From assembly GCA_031555145.1 (NCBI GenBank), contig JAVBUR010000040.1, forward strand, positions 1-42,853: a stretch of 42,853 nucleotides of DNA, read 5' to 3'. Both the position numbers and the translations under genes were made by a program. The notes under the pieces are model-generated. The model saw nothing but the letters and a program-made list of their open reading frames with translations. It was not told the origin of the DNA and did no database searches. Source of the DNA: JAJDIA01 sp031555145 (GTDB taxonomy: Bacteria > Bacteroidota > Bacteroidia > Bacteroidales > Tannerellaceae). Of this stretch, positions 25,828 through 34,018 are shown one piece after another (the first letter of the stretch is position 1; each line of letters starts with the position of its first letter).

Positions 25828-27111
25828 ATGACGGCACTGAGACAGAACGAATCTATACTGACCCGACGATTATGGCTGCTGATCCTAACTGCCTGCTGGT
25901 TCGCCGGCAACCTGTCAGCACATACGTCGTTGCCTGCCGATTCGATGGGCACAGTCAAAAAGAGTTACCCACAGTTCTTTGCATTCAACACCATGGGCGG
26001 GATTGTTCTTCCCACCAATGATTATATCAAAGCCGGAAATAGTCTTCCCGCCTACAGTTCTGTTTCATTCAAATACGGAATCGGATCCAGGGGAGATACC
26101 TGGCAGGATGTTGCCTACGGGATGCCCTACTATGGTGTAGGTGTGTATGCAGCCAAATTCTACAATAAAAACGCGTTGGGTACGCCCATCTCCGTTTATC
26201 TCTTTCAGGGGGGAAACCTGGCTGAATACAACTCGAAATGGTCGCTCAAATACGAATTACAGTTGGGTATGTCGTTCAACTGGAAGCCGTTTGATGCATT
26301 CGACAATCCGGACAATATTGCCCTGGGGTCGGCTGTCAACGCCCATATAGGCGCTAACCTGTACCTGAAAAGGCAACTGTCACCCGTTTGGGACCTGAAC
26401 TTCGGGCTGGGACTGACACACTTCTCCAACGGCGCCAACCAATTACCCAACAAAGGGTTAAACTTGGTTGCCCCTTTCGTTGAACTGGCTTACAACTTTA
26501 ACCGCGATGCCCGACGCGACCCGGGTAAAGAGACATTCACCCCGCCCCCATTGGAAGACCGGATCGACTACGATATCATTTTCACTAGCAGTTCACGCCA
26601 GATCCGGGTGGATACGGCAGGTACGGGATTACCTTCCCGTCTGCTCGACAAGAACTTCAAGGTATTGGGGCTGAGCTATGCCACCATGTTTGTGCGCAGC
26701 TACAAATACAAATGGGGGCCCAGCTTGGAATTGGTATACGACGAGAGTTCCGGCGTCAAGGTATGGCGTCAGCAACATCCGGTGGACGGCATGTATTACG
26801 ACCGTATCAAACTGGGCGAATTCCACGAACGCTTCTCCCTGGGGCTCTCCATCAAAGGAGAAATGACTTTCCCTTACGTTTCGTTCTTTGCCAATCTGGG
26901 ATATAACATCCTTCATGGCAACGACTATGATTACCGGCTTTACCAGATACTCGGCGCCAAGGCGTATATCAAAGACAACCTCTTCGCCACCTTTGGCATC
27001 CGTGCCGCCCGGCTCAGTAAAGCCCAATACCTATTCTGGAGCATCGGCTATACGATCAACGGAAACCCTTTGAAGAAAAAAGACAAATACATCCATCATC
27101 TCCTACCATAA
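25828..27111 (+). CDS. Acyloxyacyl hydrolase / PagL-like outer-membrane protein
   Basis: This 427-residue exported protein has a signal sequence ending near ...NLSAHTS (about residue 31) and alternating aromatic strands typical of a small outer-membrane barrel. The block LTHFSNGANQLPNKGLN (H198, S200, N201) matches the His-x-Ser-Asn active-site motif of the lipid A 3-O-deacylase PagL. The position 14 residues after the His, where P. aeruginosa PagL has its catalytic Glu, is Asn212 here; E219 is nearby. The chain is also more than twice as long as PagL, with an extra C-terminal half. Lipid A or other lipid deacylation is a fair inference, but activity is uncertain. It is co-transcribed with the PorE-like gene. 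Confidence 0.75.
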   Translation: MTALRQNESILTRRLWLLILTACWFAGNLSAHTSLPADSMGTVKKSYPQFFAFNTMGGIVLPTNDYIKAGNSLPAYSSVSFKYGIGSRGDTWQDVAYGMPYYGVGVYAAKFYNKNALGTPISVYLFQGGNLAEYNSKWSLKYELQLGMSFNWKPFDAFDNPDNIALGSAVNAHIGANLYLKRQLSPVWDLNFGLGLTHFSNGANQLPNKGLNLVAPFVELAYNFNRDARRDPGKETFTPPPLEDRIDYDIIFTSSSRQIRVDTAGTGLPSRLLDKNFKVLGLSYATMFVRSYKYKWGPSLELVYDESSGVKVWRQQHPVDGMYYDRIKLGEFHERFSLGLSIKGEMTFPYVSFFANLGYNILHGNDYDYRLYQILGAKAYIKDNLFATFGIRAARLSKAQYLFWSIGYTINGNPLKKKDKYIHHLLP

Positions 27112-27127
27112 ACCGGAAGCCGGTTTA
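27109..27127. terminator. Bidirectional terminator shared by convergent stops
   Basis: TAAACCGG (27109-27116) and CCGGTTTA (27120-27127) form a perfect 8-bp stem with an AAG loop. The TAA of the plus-strand gene (27109-27111) and the TAA of the minus-strand gene (27127-27125) are the two ends of the palindrome. Confidence 0.75.
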
Positions 27128-27766
27128 CAGATAGATCTCTCCAAAAAATTCCGGCCGATGGAAATCGGGGTTCGGCGTCTCGATCGGATTCCAACTGACA
27201 AAATGCGGGCACTCAGTATTATCGGCGCATTTATAGAAATTACCCATGATCTTCTCGGGCAAATTCATCGGATCGAGTCCCATGACATCAAAAGGAATAC
27301 TGACGATCAGTTCCCAGGCATGCACTCCTTTCAGTTCGTCAAAAGGACGCGCCTCCAGCGAACTATGACGGCGGATAGCAGCATATTCTTCCTGCGAGAA
27401 AGAGTTCTTGATATCACGCGACTCCCGGTGGGCGGCATCGCAAGTACCGATACAGTTGAATTCGAAATTGATATACCGGGATTCATCCTCCTTGCGCATG
27501 AAGAATTCCACGCAACTGTCCGTATGAACCGGCGAATTATCAATCTCATAGGTGGCTTTTAAGGAATTACCCTTTACAAAGTAACGGATATATAAAGCCG
27601 TATTCGACCGGGCAATGTCAAAAACAACGATCGGTTTGTAAGGATATTCTTGCCAATTAATAGTGTCGATGTACTCCCGACGTGCTTTACTTTCCATCAG
27701 AAAACCGACAGAGGACAAATCAAGGGCGTCTAAGGCCGCCAAGTGGGGGACAATTAATTTTTTCAT
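27125..27766 (-). CDS. CBM9-like carbohydrate-binding family protein
   Basis: This 213-residue protein has no evident signal sequence or membrane helix, so it is probably cytoplasmic. Its content resembles the CBM9-like domain found alone or on xylanases and surface proteins: ALYIRYFVKG, NSPVHTDSCVEFFM, INFEFNCIGTC, then WELIVSIPFDVMGLD and a final GNFYKCAD ... FVSWNPIETPNPDFHRPEFFGEI. The closing SWNPIETPNPDFHRPEFFG is characteristic of Bacteroidota members. It lies four bases after the LysE gene and is probably the last gene of a sulfatase-LysE-CBM9 transcript. A substrate-sensing or auxiliary sugar-binding role is likely; no enzyme motif is seen. Confidence 0.8.
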   Translation of the reverse strand: MKKLIVPHLAALDALDLSSVGFLMESKARREYIDTINWQEYPYKPIVVFDIARSNTALYIRYFVKGNSLKATYEIDNSPVHTDSCVEFFMRKEDESRYINFEFNCIGTCDAAHRESRDIKNSFSQEEYAAIRRHSSLEARPFDELKGVHAWELIVSIPFDVMGLDPMNLPEKIMGNFYKCADNTECPHFVSWNPIETPNPDFHRPEFFGEIYL

Positions 27767-27770
27767 GTGC

Positions 27771-28430
27771 TCAATTATATATAATAACTAAAGGAAAACT
27801 GACATAAGAGGAAAAGACAACCGAAGCAATACCGACTGTTGCCACCAGCATGATAATACTTCCTGTTATCCGGTTTAACAACCAGATTCCCCGGATATTA
27901 AACCATTGCCGCAGTTTAGCGACCACCCAAGTGATACCAAACCACCAGGCAACGGCTCCCAGCGCGATACATCCTATGCCGCCAAGCATCATCCAGATCG
28001 AATAATCGGGGTTGACAAACCCAAAACGGGCAAACAATCCCACATACAGCAAGATGATCAATATGTTACTGAACGTAAGCAAAAAAGCAGAGGCAAAATC
28101 CTGTGTATAGGATATCTTGTTCTCCTTTCTTTTTTGCAATCCTTTTATCGGGTTCGTTTGGAATGTATAATATCCAAATACACCCAACACGACACTACCG
28201 AGTAATTGCAGAGGCGCTTGGTTAGCTTCAATGAAGCTGACTACGATCCCCATTCCCAGGCAGGTGATGGCGGCATAGACGATATCCGACAAGGTGGCTC
28301 CCAACCCGGTCACAAATCCGTGCCAACGGCCTTTGCTCAATGTTCGTTGGATACAAAGCATCCCAACAGGTCCCATCGGCGCAGATACCAGTATGCCGAT
28401 CATAATTCCTTTCCATGCAAATGACAACAT
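27771..28430 (-). CDS. LysE-family transporter
   Basis: This 219-residue inner-membrane protein has six hydrophobic helices. The N-terminal IGILVSAPMGPVGMLCIQRTLSKG is the LysE/RhtB family block (consensus PGP near the second half of helix 1). LysE-type proteins export amino acids or related small molecules. The gene sits eight bases after the sulfatase and four bases before the CBM9-like gene, on the same strand, which suggests one transcript. Why an exporter belongs between glycan genes is not clear. A minor KRKE-rich loop near residues 100-106 marks the cytoplasmic side. Confidence 0.88.
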   Translation of the reverse strand: MLSFAWKGIMIGILVSAPMGPVGMLCIQRTLSKGRWHGFVTGLGATLSDIVYAAITCLGMGIVVSFIEANQAPLQLLGSVVLGVFGYYTFQTNPIKGLQKRKENKISYTQDFASAFLLTFSNILIILLYVGLFARFGFVNPDYSIWMMLGGIGCIALGAVAWWFGITWVVAKLRQWFNIRGIWLLNRITGSIIMLVATVGIASVVFSSYVSFPLVIIYN

Positions 28431-28438
28431 GCAATTTT

Positions 28439-29995
28439 TCAGCTCTTCGATTTAGGATAAAACGGACTATAGACCAACGTGGACGTGCGGACAACCAGCC
28501 GGCCGTCTTTCACAAACTCTTCTCCACGTTCGGCCAGATGCCCGACCATTAATTTCCGCCAGTCGGCCAAACGGGCGGCGTAGGCTTTATCAGCGGCACA
28601 GTCGTGCAATTCCATCGGATCGCGGACAAGGTCAAACAGTTGTTCCTTCCCGGTATGGTAATTCCAAATATATTTGATTTTGCCATCCGTCAGGGCACAC
28701 CAGTAGTTCTCTTCCCGGTAGCAAGTGGCATGTTCCAGATCGATAAAGGGACGCCAACCGGCCTGTCCTCCCTGCACCAGCGAACGAAGCGAGCGGCCAT
28801 CCATATCCGGCGGGACTTTGCCTCCCGCCAGGTCGATAAAGGTAGGGAGGAAATCACGCAGTTCAACGGGTTGCTCAATCGTTGCCCCATCAGGCACCGA
28901 CCGTTGCATGCCCACAGGCCATTTAATGATAAAAGGAACACGAGTCGAGCCTTCATACGGATACGTCTTCCGCCAGTGGTAATGGTCACCCAGCATATCT
29001 CCATGATCGGCAGTAAAGCAGATCACGGCATTGTCATACATCCCTTTCGCTTTCAACGCATCGACAATGTGACCGATCTGATCATCTATATAGGTAATGT
29101 TCGCGTAGTAATGACGGCGGGAATTGACAGCATAGTCATCCCCGAAATTACCGAAAGGAGCATCGGATGCCGCTTTCTGCGGATCCAGCCGTTCGGAAAA
29201 CTCTCTACACCAATCACCGACAACCGGTTTGGGGATAGGCGCATCTTTGTACATATCCAGGTAACGCTGCGGCGGATCATAGGGGCTATGCGGCCGGGCA
29301 AATGAGACTTTCAGGAAAAGGGGCTTGTCGTTTTCGTAGTTGCGGATCAACTCACAAGCCGTTTGTCCCGTCCAGGCAGTGGGATGAAGTTTCTCGTCCA
29401 ACTGATAAACACCTGCCCGGTGGTCGTTCCAGCCAATACCTGTAGCATCCGGATTTTTACCTGGCGCATGCAGTTGGAACCACTCGCGGTAGTCGCTGAT
29501 GAAATCAGGAGATTCACTCCGTCCGCTTTCATCCACCAGGGTGGTATGGAAACCATGCAGGGCCTTTTGCGGAAACCAGTGCATCTTGCCGATACCGAAC
29601 GTATAATACCCGAGATTACGGAGCATCTGAGGCATTTCATACCGGTATTTTTCCGCTACACGTCCATATCCCAACATACCATGATGCCAGGGAGACAAAC
29701 CGGTGAGCAGGCCGGCACGTGCCGGCGTACTGCTGGGCGTGGATGAATAACCGTGAACAAACAGGGAACCGGTCTTCGCCAGATGATCGATATGGGGGGA
29801 GATTACAGATGTGTTTCCCATACAACCAAGCGCATCACCCCGATGCTGGTCGGTCATAATAAATATAATGTGCGGCTTAGGGTTAGCAGGTTGTTGTTCT
29901 TGTTTTTCTGCATGGGCATTCGCCGCAGAAGAACGTGCATGTGCTGCTCCTAATCCGAACATAACAGACGATTGTATAAAAGATCTTCTTTTCAT
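28439..29995 (-). CDS. Sulfatase, S1 family (Ser-type)
   Basis: This 518-residue exported sulfatase of the alkaline-phosphatase superfamily is expected to hydrolyse sulfate esters of glycans in the periplasm or at the surface. The N-terminus MKRRSFIQSSVMFGLGAAHA resembles a twin-arginine signal. The catalytic nucleophile motif is STPAR (core [S/C]xPxR; Ser 91 counted from ATG 30001, Ser 89 from 29995), which needs an anSME-type enzyme to become formylglycine. Metal ligands are visible in FIMTDQHRGD and FTADHGDMLGDH, and GIGKMHWF carries the family Lys-x-His. ATG 29995 is preferred over 30001. Motifs place it among arylsulfatase-type S1 enzymes; substrate not assignable. It leads the minus-strand operon. 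Confidence 0.9.
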   Translation of the reverse strand: MKRRSFIQSSVMFGLGAAHARSSAANAHAEKQEQQPANPKPHIIFIMTDQHRGDALGCMGNTSVISPHIDHLAKTGSLFVHGYSSTPSSTPARAGLLTGLSPWHHGMLGYGRVAEKYRYEMPQMLRNLGYYTFGIGKMHWFPQKALHGFHTTLVDESGRSESPDFISDYREWFQLHAPGKNPDATGIGWNDHRAGVYQLDEKLHPTAWTGQTACELIRNYENDKPLFLKVSFARPHSPYDPPQRYLDMYKDAPIPKPVVGDWCREFSERLDPQKAASDAPFGNFGDDYAVNSRRHYYANITYIDDQIGHIVDALKAKGMYDNAVICFTADHGDMLGDHYHWRKTYPYEGSTRVPFIIKWPVGMQRSVPDGATIEQPVELRDFLPTFIDLAGGKVPPDMDGRSLRSLVQGGQAGWRPFIDLEHATCYREENYWCALTDGKIKYIWNYHTGKEQLFDLVRDPMELHDCAADKAYAARLADWRKLMVGHLAERGEEFVKDGRLVVRTSTLVYSPFYPKSKS

Positions 29996-30034
29996 GATCA
30001 TTTGTTTCCCAGTCCTGATTGTTTAAGTATTTGA

Positions 30035-30042
30035 CAAAAATA
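30035..30042 (-). promoter_or_regulatory. Bacteroidota -7 box for the sulfatase operon
   Basis: On the minus strand 30042-30035 reads TATTTTTG, fitting TAnnTTTG, about 40 bases upstream of the sulfatase start. Confidence 0.5.
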
Positions 30043-30096
30043 CACTATTTTTACTACTTTATTTGGCTATTCTTTCACTTTTTTACCCGGAACAGC

Positions 30097-30104
30097 TATA
30101 TTTG
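30097..30104 (+). promoter_or_regulatory. Bacteroidota -7 box for the PCMD operon
   Basis: TATATTTG matches TAnnTTTG, 11 bases before the start codon at 30116. TTTC at 30073-30076, 20 bases upstream of the box, is a near match to the -33 TTTG. Divergent from the sulfatase promoter. Confidence 0.6.
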
Positions 30105-30115
30105 AGGTTTAGTTG

Positions 30116-31234
30116 ATGAATATGCAGATGGGTAGGTTGTTTTTAGTACTGTCTTTCGTTATGGCAGTCAGTTCGTCCTGCATCAAGGATGAACCGTTAA
30201 ATCCGGAAGCGGATATACTTACATTTTCGTTGCCGGAGGGTGTGGCACTGTCAGCGGCGACATTTAATCAGGAGAATATATCGGTGGTGGTACGCGGTAC
30301 AGCCGATTTGTCTACGGTAGTGCCATCTATCACCATTACCGAAGGTGCAACCATCCTGCCGGCAGCTGATACGCCCCGTGATTTCACTCATCCGGTGACC
30401 TACACTGTTACGGCTGCCGACGGAAAACACAGCCGTACCTATACCATACAGGTCGTCACATACTCCCCCTTCAAATACAGCTTTGAGAATTGGGTACGCC
30501 TCGACAGCAACTATGCATATGAAACACCGGTCGAGTTCGATCCGGCAGGACAACAGTTGGTATTCTGGGATTCCAGTAACAAAGGGATTGCCATCTACCA
30601 GCAGCATGCAGACCCGACCTTATATCCCATTCACTCTACCACCCAAAGCCAAGCCGGTAAGTATGCTGCTGAAATGTCAACCAGCAAAGGACCGGGTTCT
30701 ATTCTGGGAATCATTAACATACCTGTCGTAGCCGGTTCGTTGTTCTCGGGTGTGCTGAATCCGTTATCTGCACTGAAAAACCCGTTACTAGCCACACAGT
30801 TCGGACGTCCTTGCGACGAGAAGCCCCTCCGCTTCCAGGGATATTACTATTATCGTGCCGGAACGGGCGACTACATTGATCCGAAAGGACAGGTGCTGCC
30901 CGGCGTAAAAGATACCTGTGCCATCTATAGTGTTTTCTATAAAGTAGATAAAGACACACAGGTGCTGGATGGTACAAACGTGTTGACGCATCCCAACATT
31001 GTAGCCGTTGCCATGCTGCCGGGTAACCTGCGGGCCGCTTCTCCCGGAAGCGGATTGGTTCCATTCGATATACCATTCGAATATAAGGGGGAAGCCATCG
31101 ATTTTGAGAAGAACCAATATAAGCTGGCCGTTATCTTTTCTTCCAGTTACTACGGCGACCGTTACGAAGGTGCTCCGGGAAGCCGGCTGGTCGTGGATGA
31201 AGTAGAAATAATTACCGAAACAAGCAAGCCATGA
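30116..31234 (+). CDS. PCMD-domain surface lipoprotein
   Basis: This 372-residue lipoprotein has a signal peptide with lipobox SSSC (Cys 22) followed by IKDEP. An N-terminal Ig-like domain (about 30-120, ending in the phrase SRTYTIQVV) precedes a C-terminal 'putative carbohydrate metabolism' (PCMD) beta-sandwich with KYSFENWV at its start and PGSRLVVDEVEI at its end. A TTG at 30113 is in frame, but ATG 30116 is taken as the start. The gene overlaps the following small barrel gene by four bases (ATGA), a pairing seen repeatedly in Bacteroidota. Likely surface glycan or protein binding; function unproven. Confidence 0.8.
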   Translation: MNMQMGRLFLVLSFVMAVSSSCIKDEPLNPEADILTFSLPEGVALSAATFNQENISVVVRGTADLSTVVPSITITEGATILPAADTPRDFTHPVTYTVTAADGKHSRTYTIQVVTYSPFKYSFENWVRLDSNYAYETPVEFDPAGQQLVFWDSSNKGIAIYQQHADPTLYPIHSTTQSQAGKYAAEMSTSKGPGSILGIINIPVVAGSLFSGVLNPLSALKNPLLATQFGRPCDEKPLRFQGYYYYRAGTGDYIDPKGQVLPGVKDTCAIYSVFYKVDKDTQVLDGTNVLTHPNIVAVAMLPGNLRAASPGSGLVPFDIPFEYKGEAIDFEKNQYKLAVIFSSSYYGDRYEGAPGSRLVVDEVEIITETSKP

Positions 31235-31989
31235 AAAAGAGATCGATCCTATTGACACTTGTCCTGTTGATTTGTGCCTGCATCGGACAAAAGGGGATGG
31301 CACAATCGAAATTCCATCAGTGGGAATGCCAGGTATTTGCCGGATTCAACTTCGGTGGAACCACCCCGGTGCCACTGCCTGCCGAGATCCGTTCGCTTAA
31401 CTCCTGGAGCCCGGGGTTGGCCGGGACACTTGCCTTCCGGGCTACCCGGTGGGTAACGCCTGAGTGGGGCATCACATCCGGCCTGGCCATTGATATCAAA
31501 GGAATGAAAGTCAGCGCCGATGTAAAATACTGGCACACCAGCCTGTTGGTCGGAGAAGGCGATAATACCGGCACATTTTCAGGCACATTCAGCGGCGAAA
31601 ACAGCACCACCGCCCGTAACGGATACGTACTGCTTCCTTTGATGGCCGCCTGGCATCCGGTGGATAAATGGACCTTCCGCCTCGGTGGTTATTTTGCGTC
31701 CTTGCAGGATGCACGCTTTGAAGGAACAGCTTCAGATGGCTACATTCGTAACGGCGGACCGACAGGCGACCGGATTAACATCGAACGGGCCTCGTATAAT
31801 TTTTCCGATCAGTTACGCAAGACAGACGCCGGACTTATGGCCTCGGCCGACTGGTCGTTCACCCGCCGACTGGCAGCAACAGGGCAATTCTCGTATGGCC
31901 TGGTGCCAGTCTTCCCTTCCGGCTTTGAAGGCATCTCCTATAAGATGTATAATGTATATCTGATGCTGGGGCTTGCCTATACACTTTGA
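31231..31989 (+). CDS. Outer-membrane beta-barrel protein (PorT-like)
   Basis: This 252-residue exported protein has a clear cleavable signal peptide (MKKRSILLTLVLLICACIGQ, cut probably after GMAQ at residue 25). The mature chain alternates aromatic and small residues in strands (QVFAGFNFGGTT, WGITSGLAIDIKGM, FRLGGYFASL, YNVYLMLGLAYTL) and ends with a hydrophobic strand, as 8-stranded outer-membrane barrels of the PorT/OMP_b-brl_2 family do. It is translationally coupled to the PCMD lipoprotein by ATGA. It probably anchors or exposes its partner at the surface. No enzyme motif is visible. Confidence 0.8.
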   Translation: MKKRSILLTLVLLICACIGQKGMAQSKFHQWECQVFAGFNFGGTTPVPLPAEIRSLNSWSPGLAGTLAFRATRWVTPEWGITSGLAIDIKGMKVSADVKYWHTSLLVGEGDNTGTFSGTFSGENSTTARNGYVLLPLMAAWHPVDKWTFRLGGYFASLQDARFEGTASDGYIRNGGPTGDRINIERASYNFSDQLRKTDAGLMASADWSFTRRLAATGQFSYGLVPVFPSGFEGISYKMYNVYLMLGLAYTL

Positions 31990-32017
31990 TTCCATTACCA
32001 CTTAAATCCATACAAAC

Positions 32018-33331
32018 ATGACAACACGCAGAGATTTTATTCGCCAGTCGGCTTTGCTGGGAGCCGGACTTACTATGAGCCCTTTCCTGATCAAGGCAGG
32101 AGGCAACAGTGTGAGTGCCAGCGACAAGATCAGGGTAGGCCTGATCGGCTGTAAAGGAATGGGGTTTGAAGACCTGAAAGCCTTCCTCCGCAACCCGGAG
32201 GTTGAATGCATCGCCCTCTCGGATATCGACGACGAGGTATTGACCACCCGTGCAGCAGATACGGAAAAGATCACCGGTAAAAAAGTGAAAAATCTGTATA
32301 AGGATTGGCGTAAGCTGATCGACAACAAAGATATTGATGTCGTGATTGTGGGTACCCCCGACCACTGGCATTGCCTGCAAATGGTTGCTGCCTGTCAGGC
32401 AGGCAAGGATGTGTATTGCGAAAAGCCGCTGGGCAACAGCATTGAAGAATGTAATATCATGGTGCGTGCAGCACAAAAGTATAACCGCGTCGTACAGGTG
32501 GGCCAATGGCAACGCAGCGATCCACACTGGCAGGATGCCATGGCTTTCGTACATAGCGGACAGTTGGGGAAAATACGTACCGTACGTGTATTTTCTTATC
32601 AGGGCTGGTGTCCTTCCATCCCTGTCCAACCGGACGAACCGGTTCCGGCAGGTGTGGATTATAATATGTGGCTCGGCCCGGCACCCGAACGGCCATTCAA
32701 CCGCAATCGTTTCCACTTCACCTTCCGTTGGTTCTGGGACTATGCCGGCGGTTTGATGACCGACTGGGGTGTACATCTCCTCGACTATGCTCTTTATGGC
32801 ATGAATGTGACGGCACCTGAATCAATCATGGCTTCCGGTGGCAAGTTCGGCTATCCTGACGACGCCTGTGAAACACCCGACCTGTTGCAGACCATCTATA
32901 CATTCAAAGACTTTACTGTGATGTGGGACCATGCCATCGGCATCGACGACGGCGCATACGGACGCAACCACGGACTAGGCTTTGTAGGCGAGAATGGCAC
33001 CTTGGTACTCAACCGCGGCGGTTGGGAAGTCATCCCCGAAAAAGTTAACGGCAAGCTTCGCATGGAAGCAGTCGAATTGAAGAAGGGTTATGGTGAAGGC
33101 GGGTTGAACCTTCACGTAAAGAATCATCTCGAATGTATCAAATCACGCAACTACAACTGCAATGCCAGTATAGAGATTGGCGCCCACATCGCCAAGTTCT
33201 CCCAGTTAGGTAATATTGCCTACCGTACCGGCAAGAAACTGTCATGGGACGGAAAATCATTTGGCGATGCTGCTGCCGACAAATACCTGGTGAAAGAATA
33301 CCGCGCACCGTGGGAATTGCCGAAGATTTAG
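32018..33331 (+). CDS. Gfo/Idh/MocA-family oxidoreductase, exported type
   Basis: This 437-residue NAD(P)-dependent sugar dehydrogenase-like protein has a twin-arginine-like leader (MTTRRDFIRQSALLGAG). The Rossmann fold starts at IRVGLIGCKGMG (about 38-49). VVIVGTPDHWH and the catalytic-lysine motif CEKPLG (EKP at 135-137) follow. The C-terminal half has GLMTDWGVHLLDYALYGMN, typical of family members with a secreted leader in gut Bacteroidota. Some such proteins are glycoside hydrolases that use bound NAD+ (GH109-like), so hydrolysis of an N-acetylgalactosaminide or a related bond is possible. It sits 28 bases after the barrel gene, possibly in the same transcript, and is followed by the ECF sigma gene after 27 bases. 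Confidence 0.85.
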   Translation: MTTRRDFIRQSALLGAGLTMSPFLIKAGGNSVSASDKIRVGLIGCKGMGFEDLKAFLRNPEVECIALSDIDDEVLTTRAADTEKITGKKVKNLYKDWRKLIDNKDIDVVIVGTPDHWHCLQMVAACQAGKDVYCEKPLGNSIEECNIMVRAAQKYNRVVQVGQWQRSDPHWQDAMAFVHSGQLGKIRTVRVFSYQGWCPSIPVQPDEPVPAGVDYNMWLGPAPERPFNRNRFHFTFRWFWDYAGGLMTDWGVHLLDYALYGMNVTAPESIMASGGKFGYPDDACETPDLLQTIYTFKDFTVMWDHAIGIDDGAYGRNHGLGFVGENGTLVLNRGGWEVIPEKVNGKLRMEAVELKKGYGEGGLNLHVKNHLECIKSRNYNCNASIEIGAHIAKFSQLGNIAYRTGKKLSWDGKSFGDAAADKYLVKEYRAPWELPKI

Positions 33332-33358
33332 CAAGAGCAAGTTGGTAATCATAGATAA

Positions 33359-33916
33359 ATGAATAGAGAAAAAAACAAGGAAGAAGAAGCTGATTTATTA
33401 CTGAGGATCAAAGCGGGTGATCAGAAAGCCTTTAAGGCCTTATTCTATCTCCACAATACCCGGTTTTGCCTTTGGGCATACAAGATCACCGGTAATAAGC
33501 AGGCCGCTGAAGACATTGTCCAGGATTTTTTTATCCGGTTCTGGAATAAGCGAGAGTCCTTGTTTTTTTCTCCTTCTTTCCTTTCATATGCCTATCGCTC
33601 TATTTACAATGCGTCCCTGAACTACCTTCGCGACAATGAAAAATACGTCTATGATTTACCGGACGCCCATATACCGCTGAAAGTCGATACCGACGAAGAA
33701 GATCAAAATGAGTTGGAAGCCGAACTGATGGCTTCAATTGAACAGTTGCCGGAACGATGCCGGGAAATATTTGTTATGGTCGCCTTAGAGAAAAAAACAC
33801 ACGACGAAGTAGCCCGCCATTTCGGCATCTCCATCAATACCGTAAAGGTACAGGTATCCAAAGCCTACCGCACACTTCGGCAAAAATTCAACACCCTGCT
33901 TTTCCTGTTTTTCTGA
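33359..33916 (+). CDS. ECF sigma factor of the PUL (FecI-like)
   Basis: This 185-residue sigma-70 ECF factor has region 2 (about 15-85: ALFYLHNTRFCLWAYKITGN, then AEDIVQDFFIRFWNK) and region 4 (about 120-178: LPERCREIFVMVALEKKTHD, then EVARHFGISINTVKVQVSKA). This is the 'Bacteroidetes expansion' type that partners a FecR-like anti-sigma and a SusC with an STN domain, both directly downstream. It should drive transcription of susC-susD when the transporter binds its glycan. It begins 27 bases after the oxidoreductase stop. Confidence 0.92.
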   Translation: MNREKNKEEEADLLLRIKAGDQKAFKALFYLHNTRFCLWAYKITGNKQAAEDIVQDFFIRFWNKRESLFFSPSFLSYAYRSIYNASLNYLRDNEKYVYDLPDAHIPLKVDTDEEDQNELEAELMASIEQLPERCREIFVMVALEKKTHDEVARHFGISINTVKVQVSKAYRTLRQKFNTLLFLFF

Positions 33917-33969
33917 CGAATAAAAACCACAAAAAAATATTTTTTTTAATAGCGCGTAATACTTTTTAA

Positions 33970-34018
33970 AACTTCATGTGTTGATATGAATATAAACGTT
34001 AAAAAACACATCGAAGTT
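33970..34018 (+). promoter_or_regulatory. Long hairpin covering the fecR start
   Basis: AACTTCATGTGTT (33970-33982) pairs with AACACATCGAAGTT (34005-34018): 13 base pairs with one bulged C and a 22-base loop. The 3' arm includes the first two bases of the TTG start codon at 34017, so in mRNA it would bury the fecR start. Whether it controls translation or is incidental is not known. Confidence 0.5.

Noticed and set aside
30113..30115. TTG start for the PCMD lipoprotein
   Set aside because: An ATG follows immediately and gives the same signal peptide.
31859..32776. 305-residue minus-strand frame across the barrel and oxidoreductase genes
   Set aside because: Spans two well-supported plus-strand genes and shows no domain.
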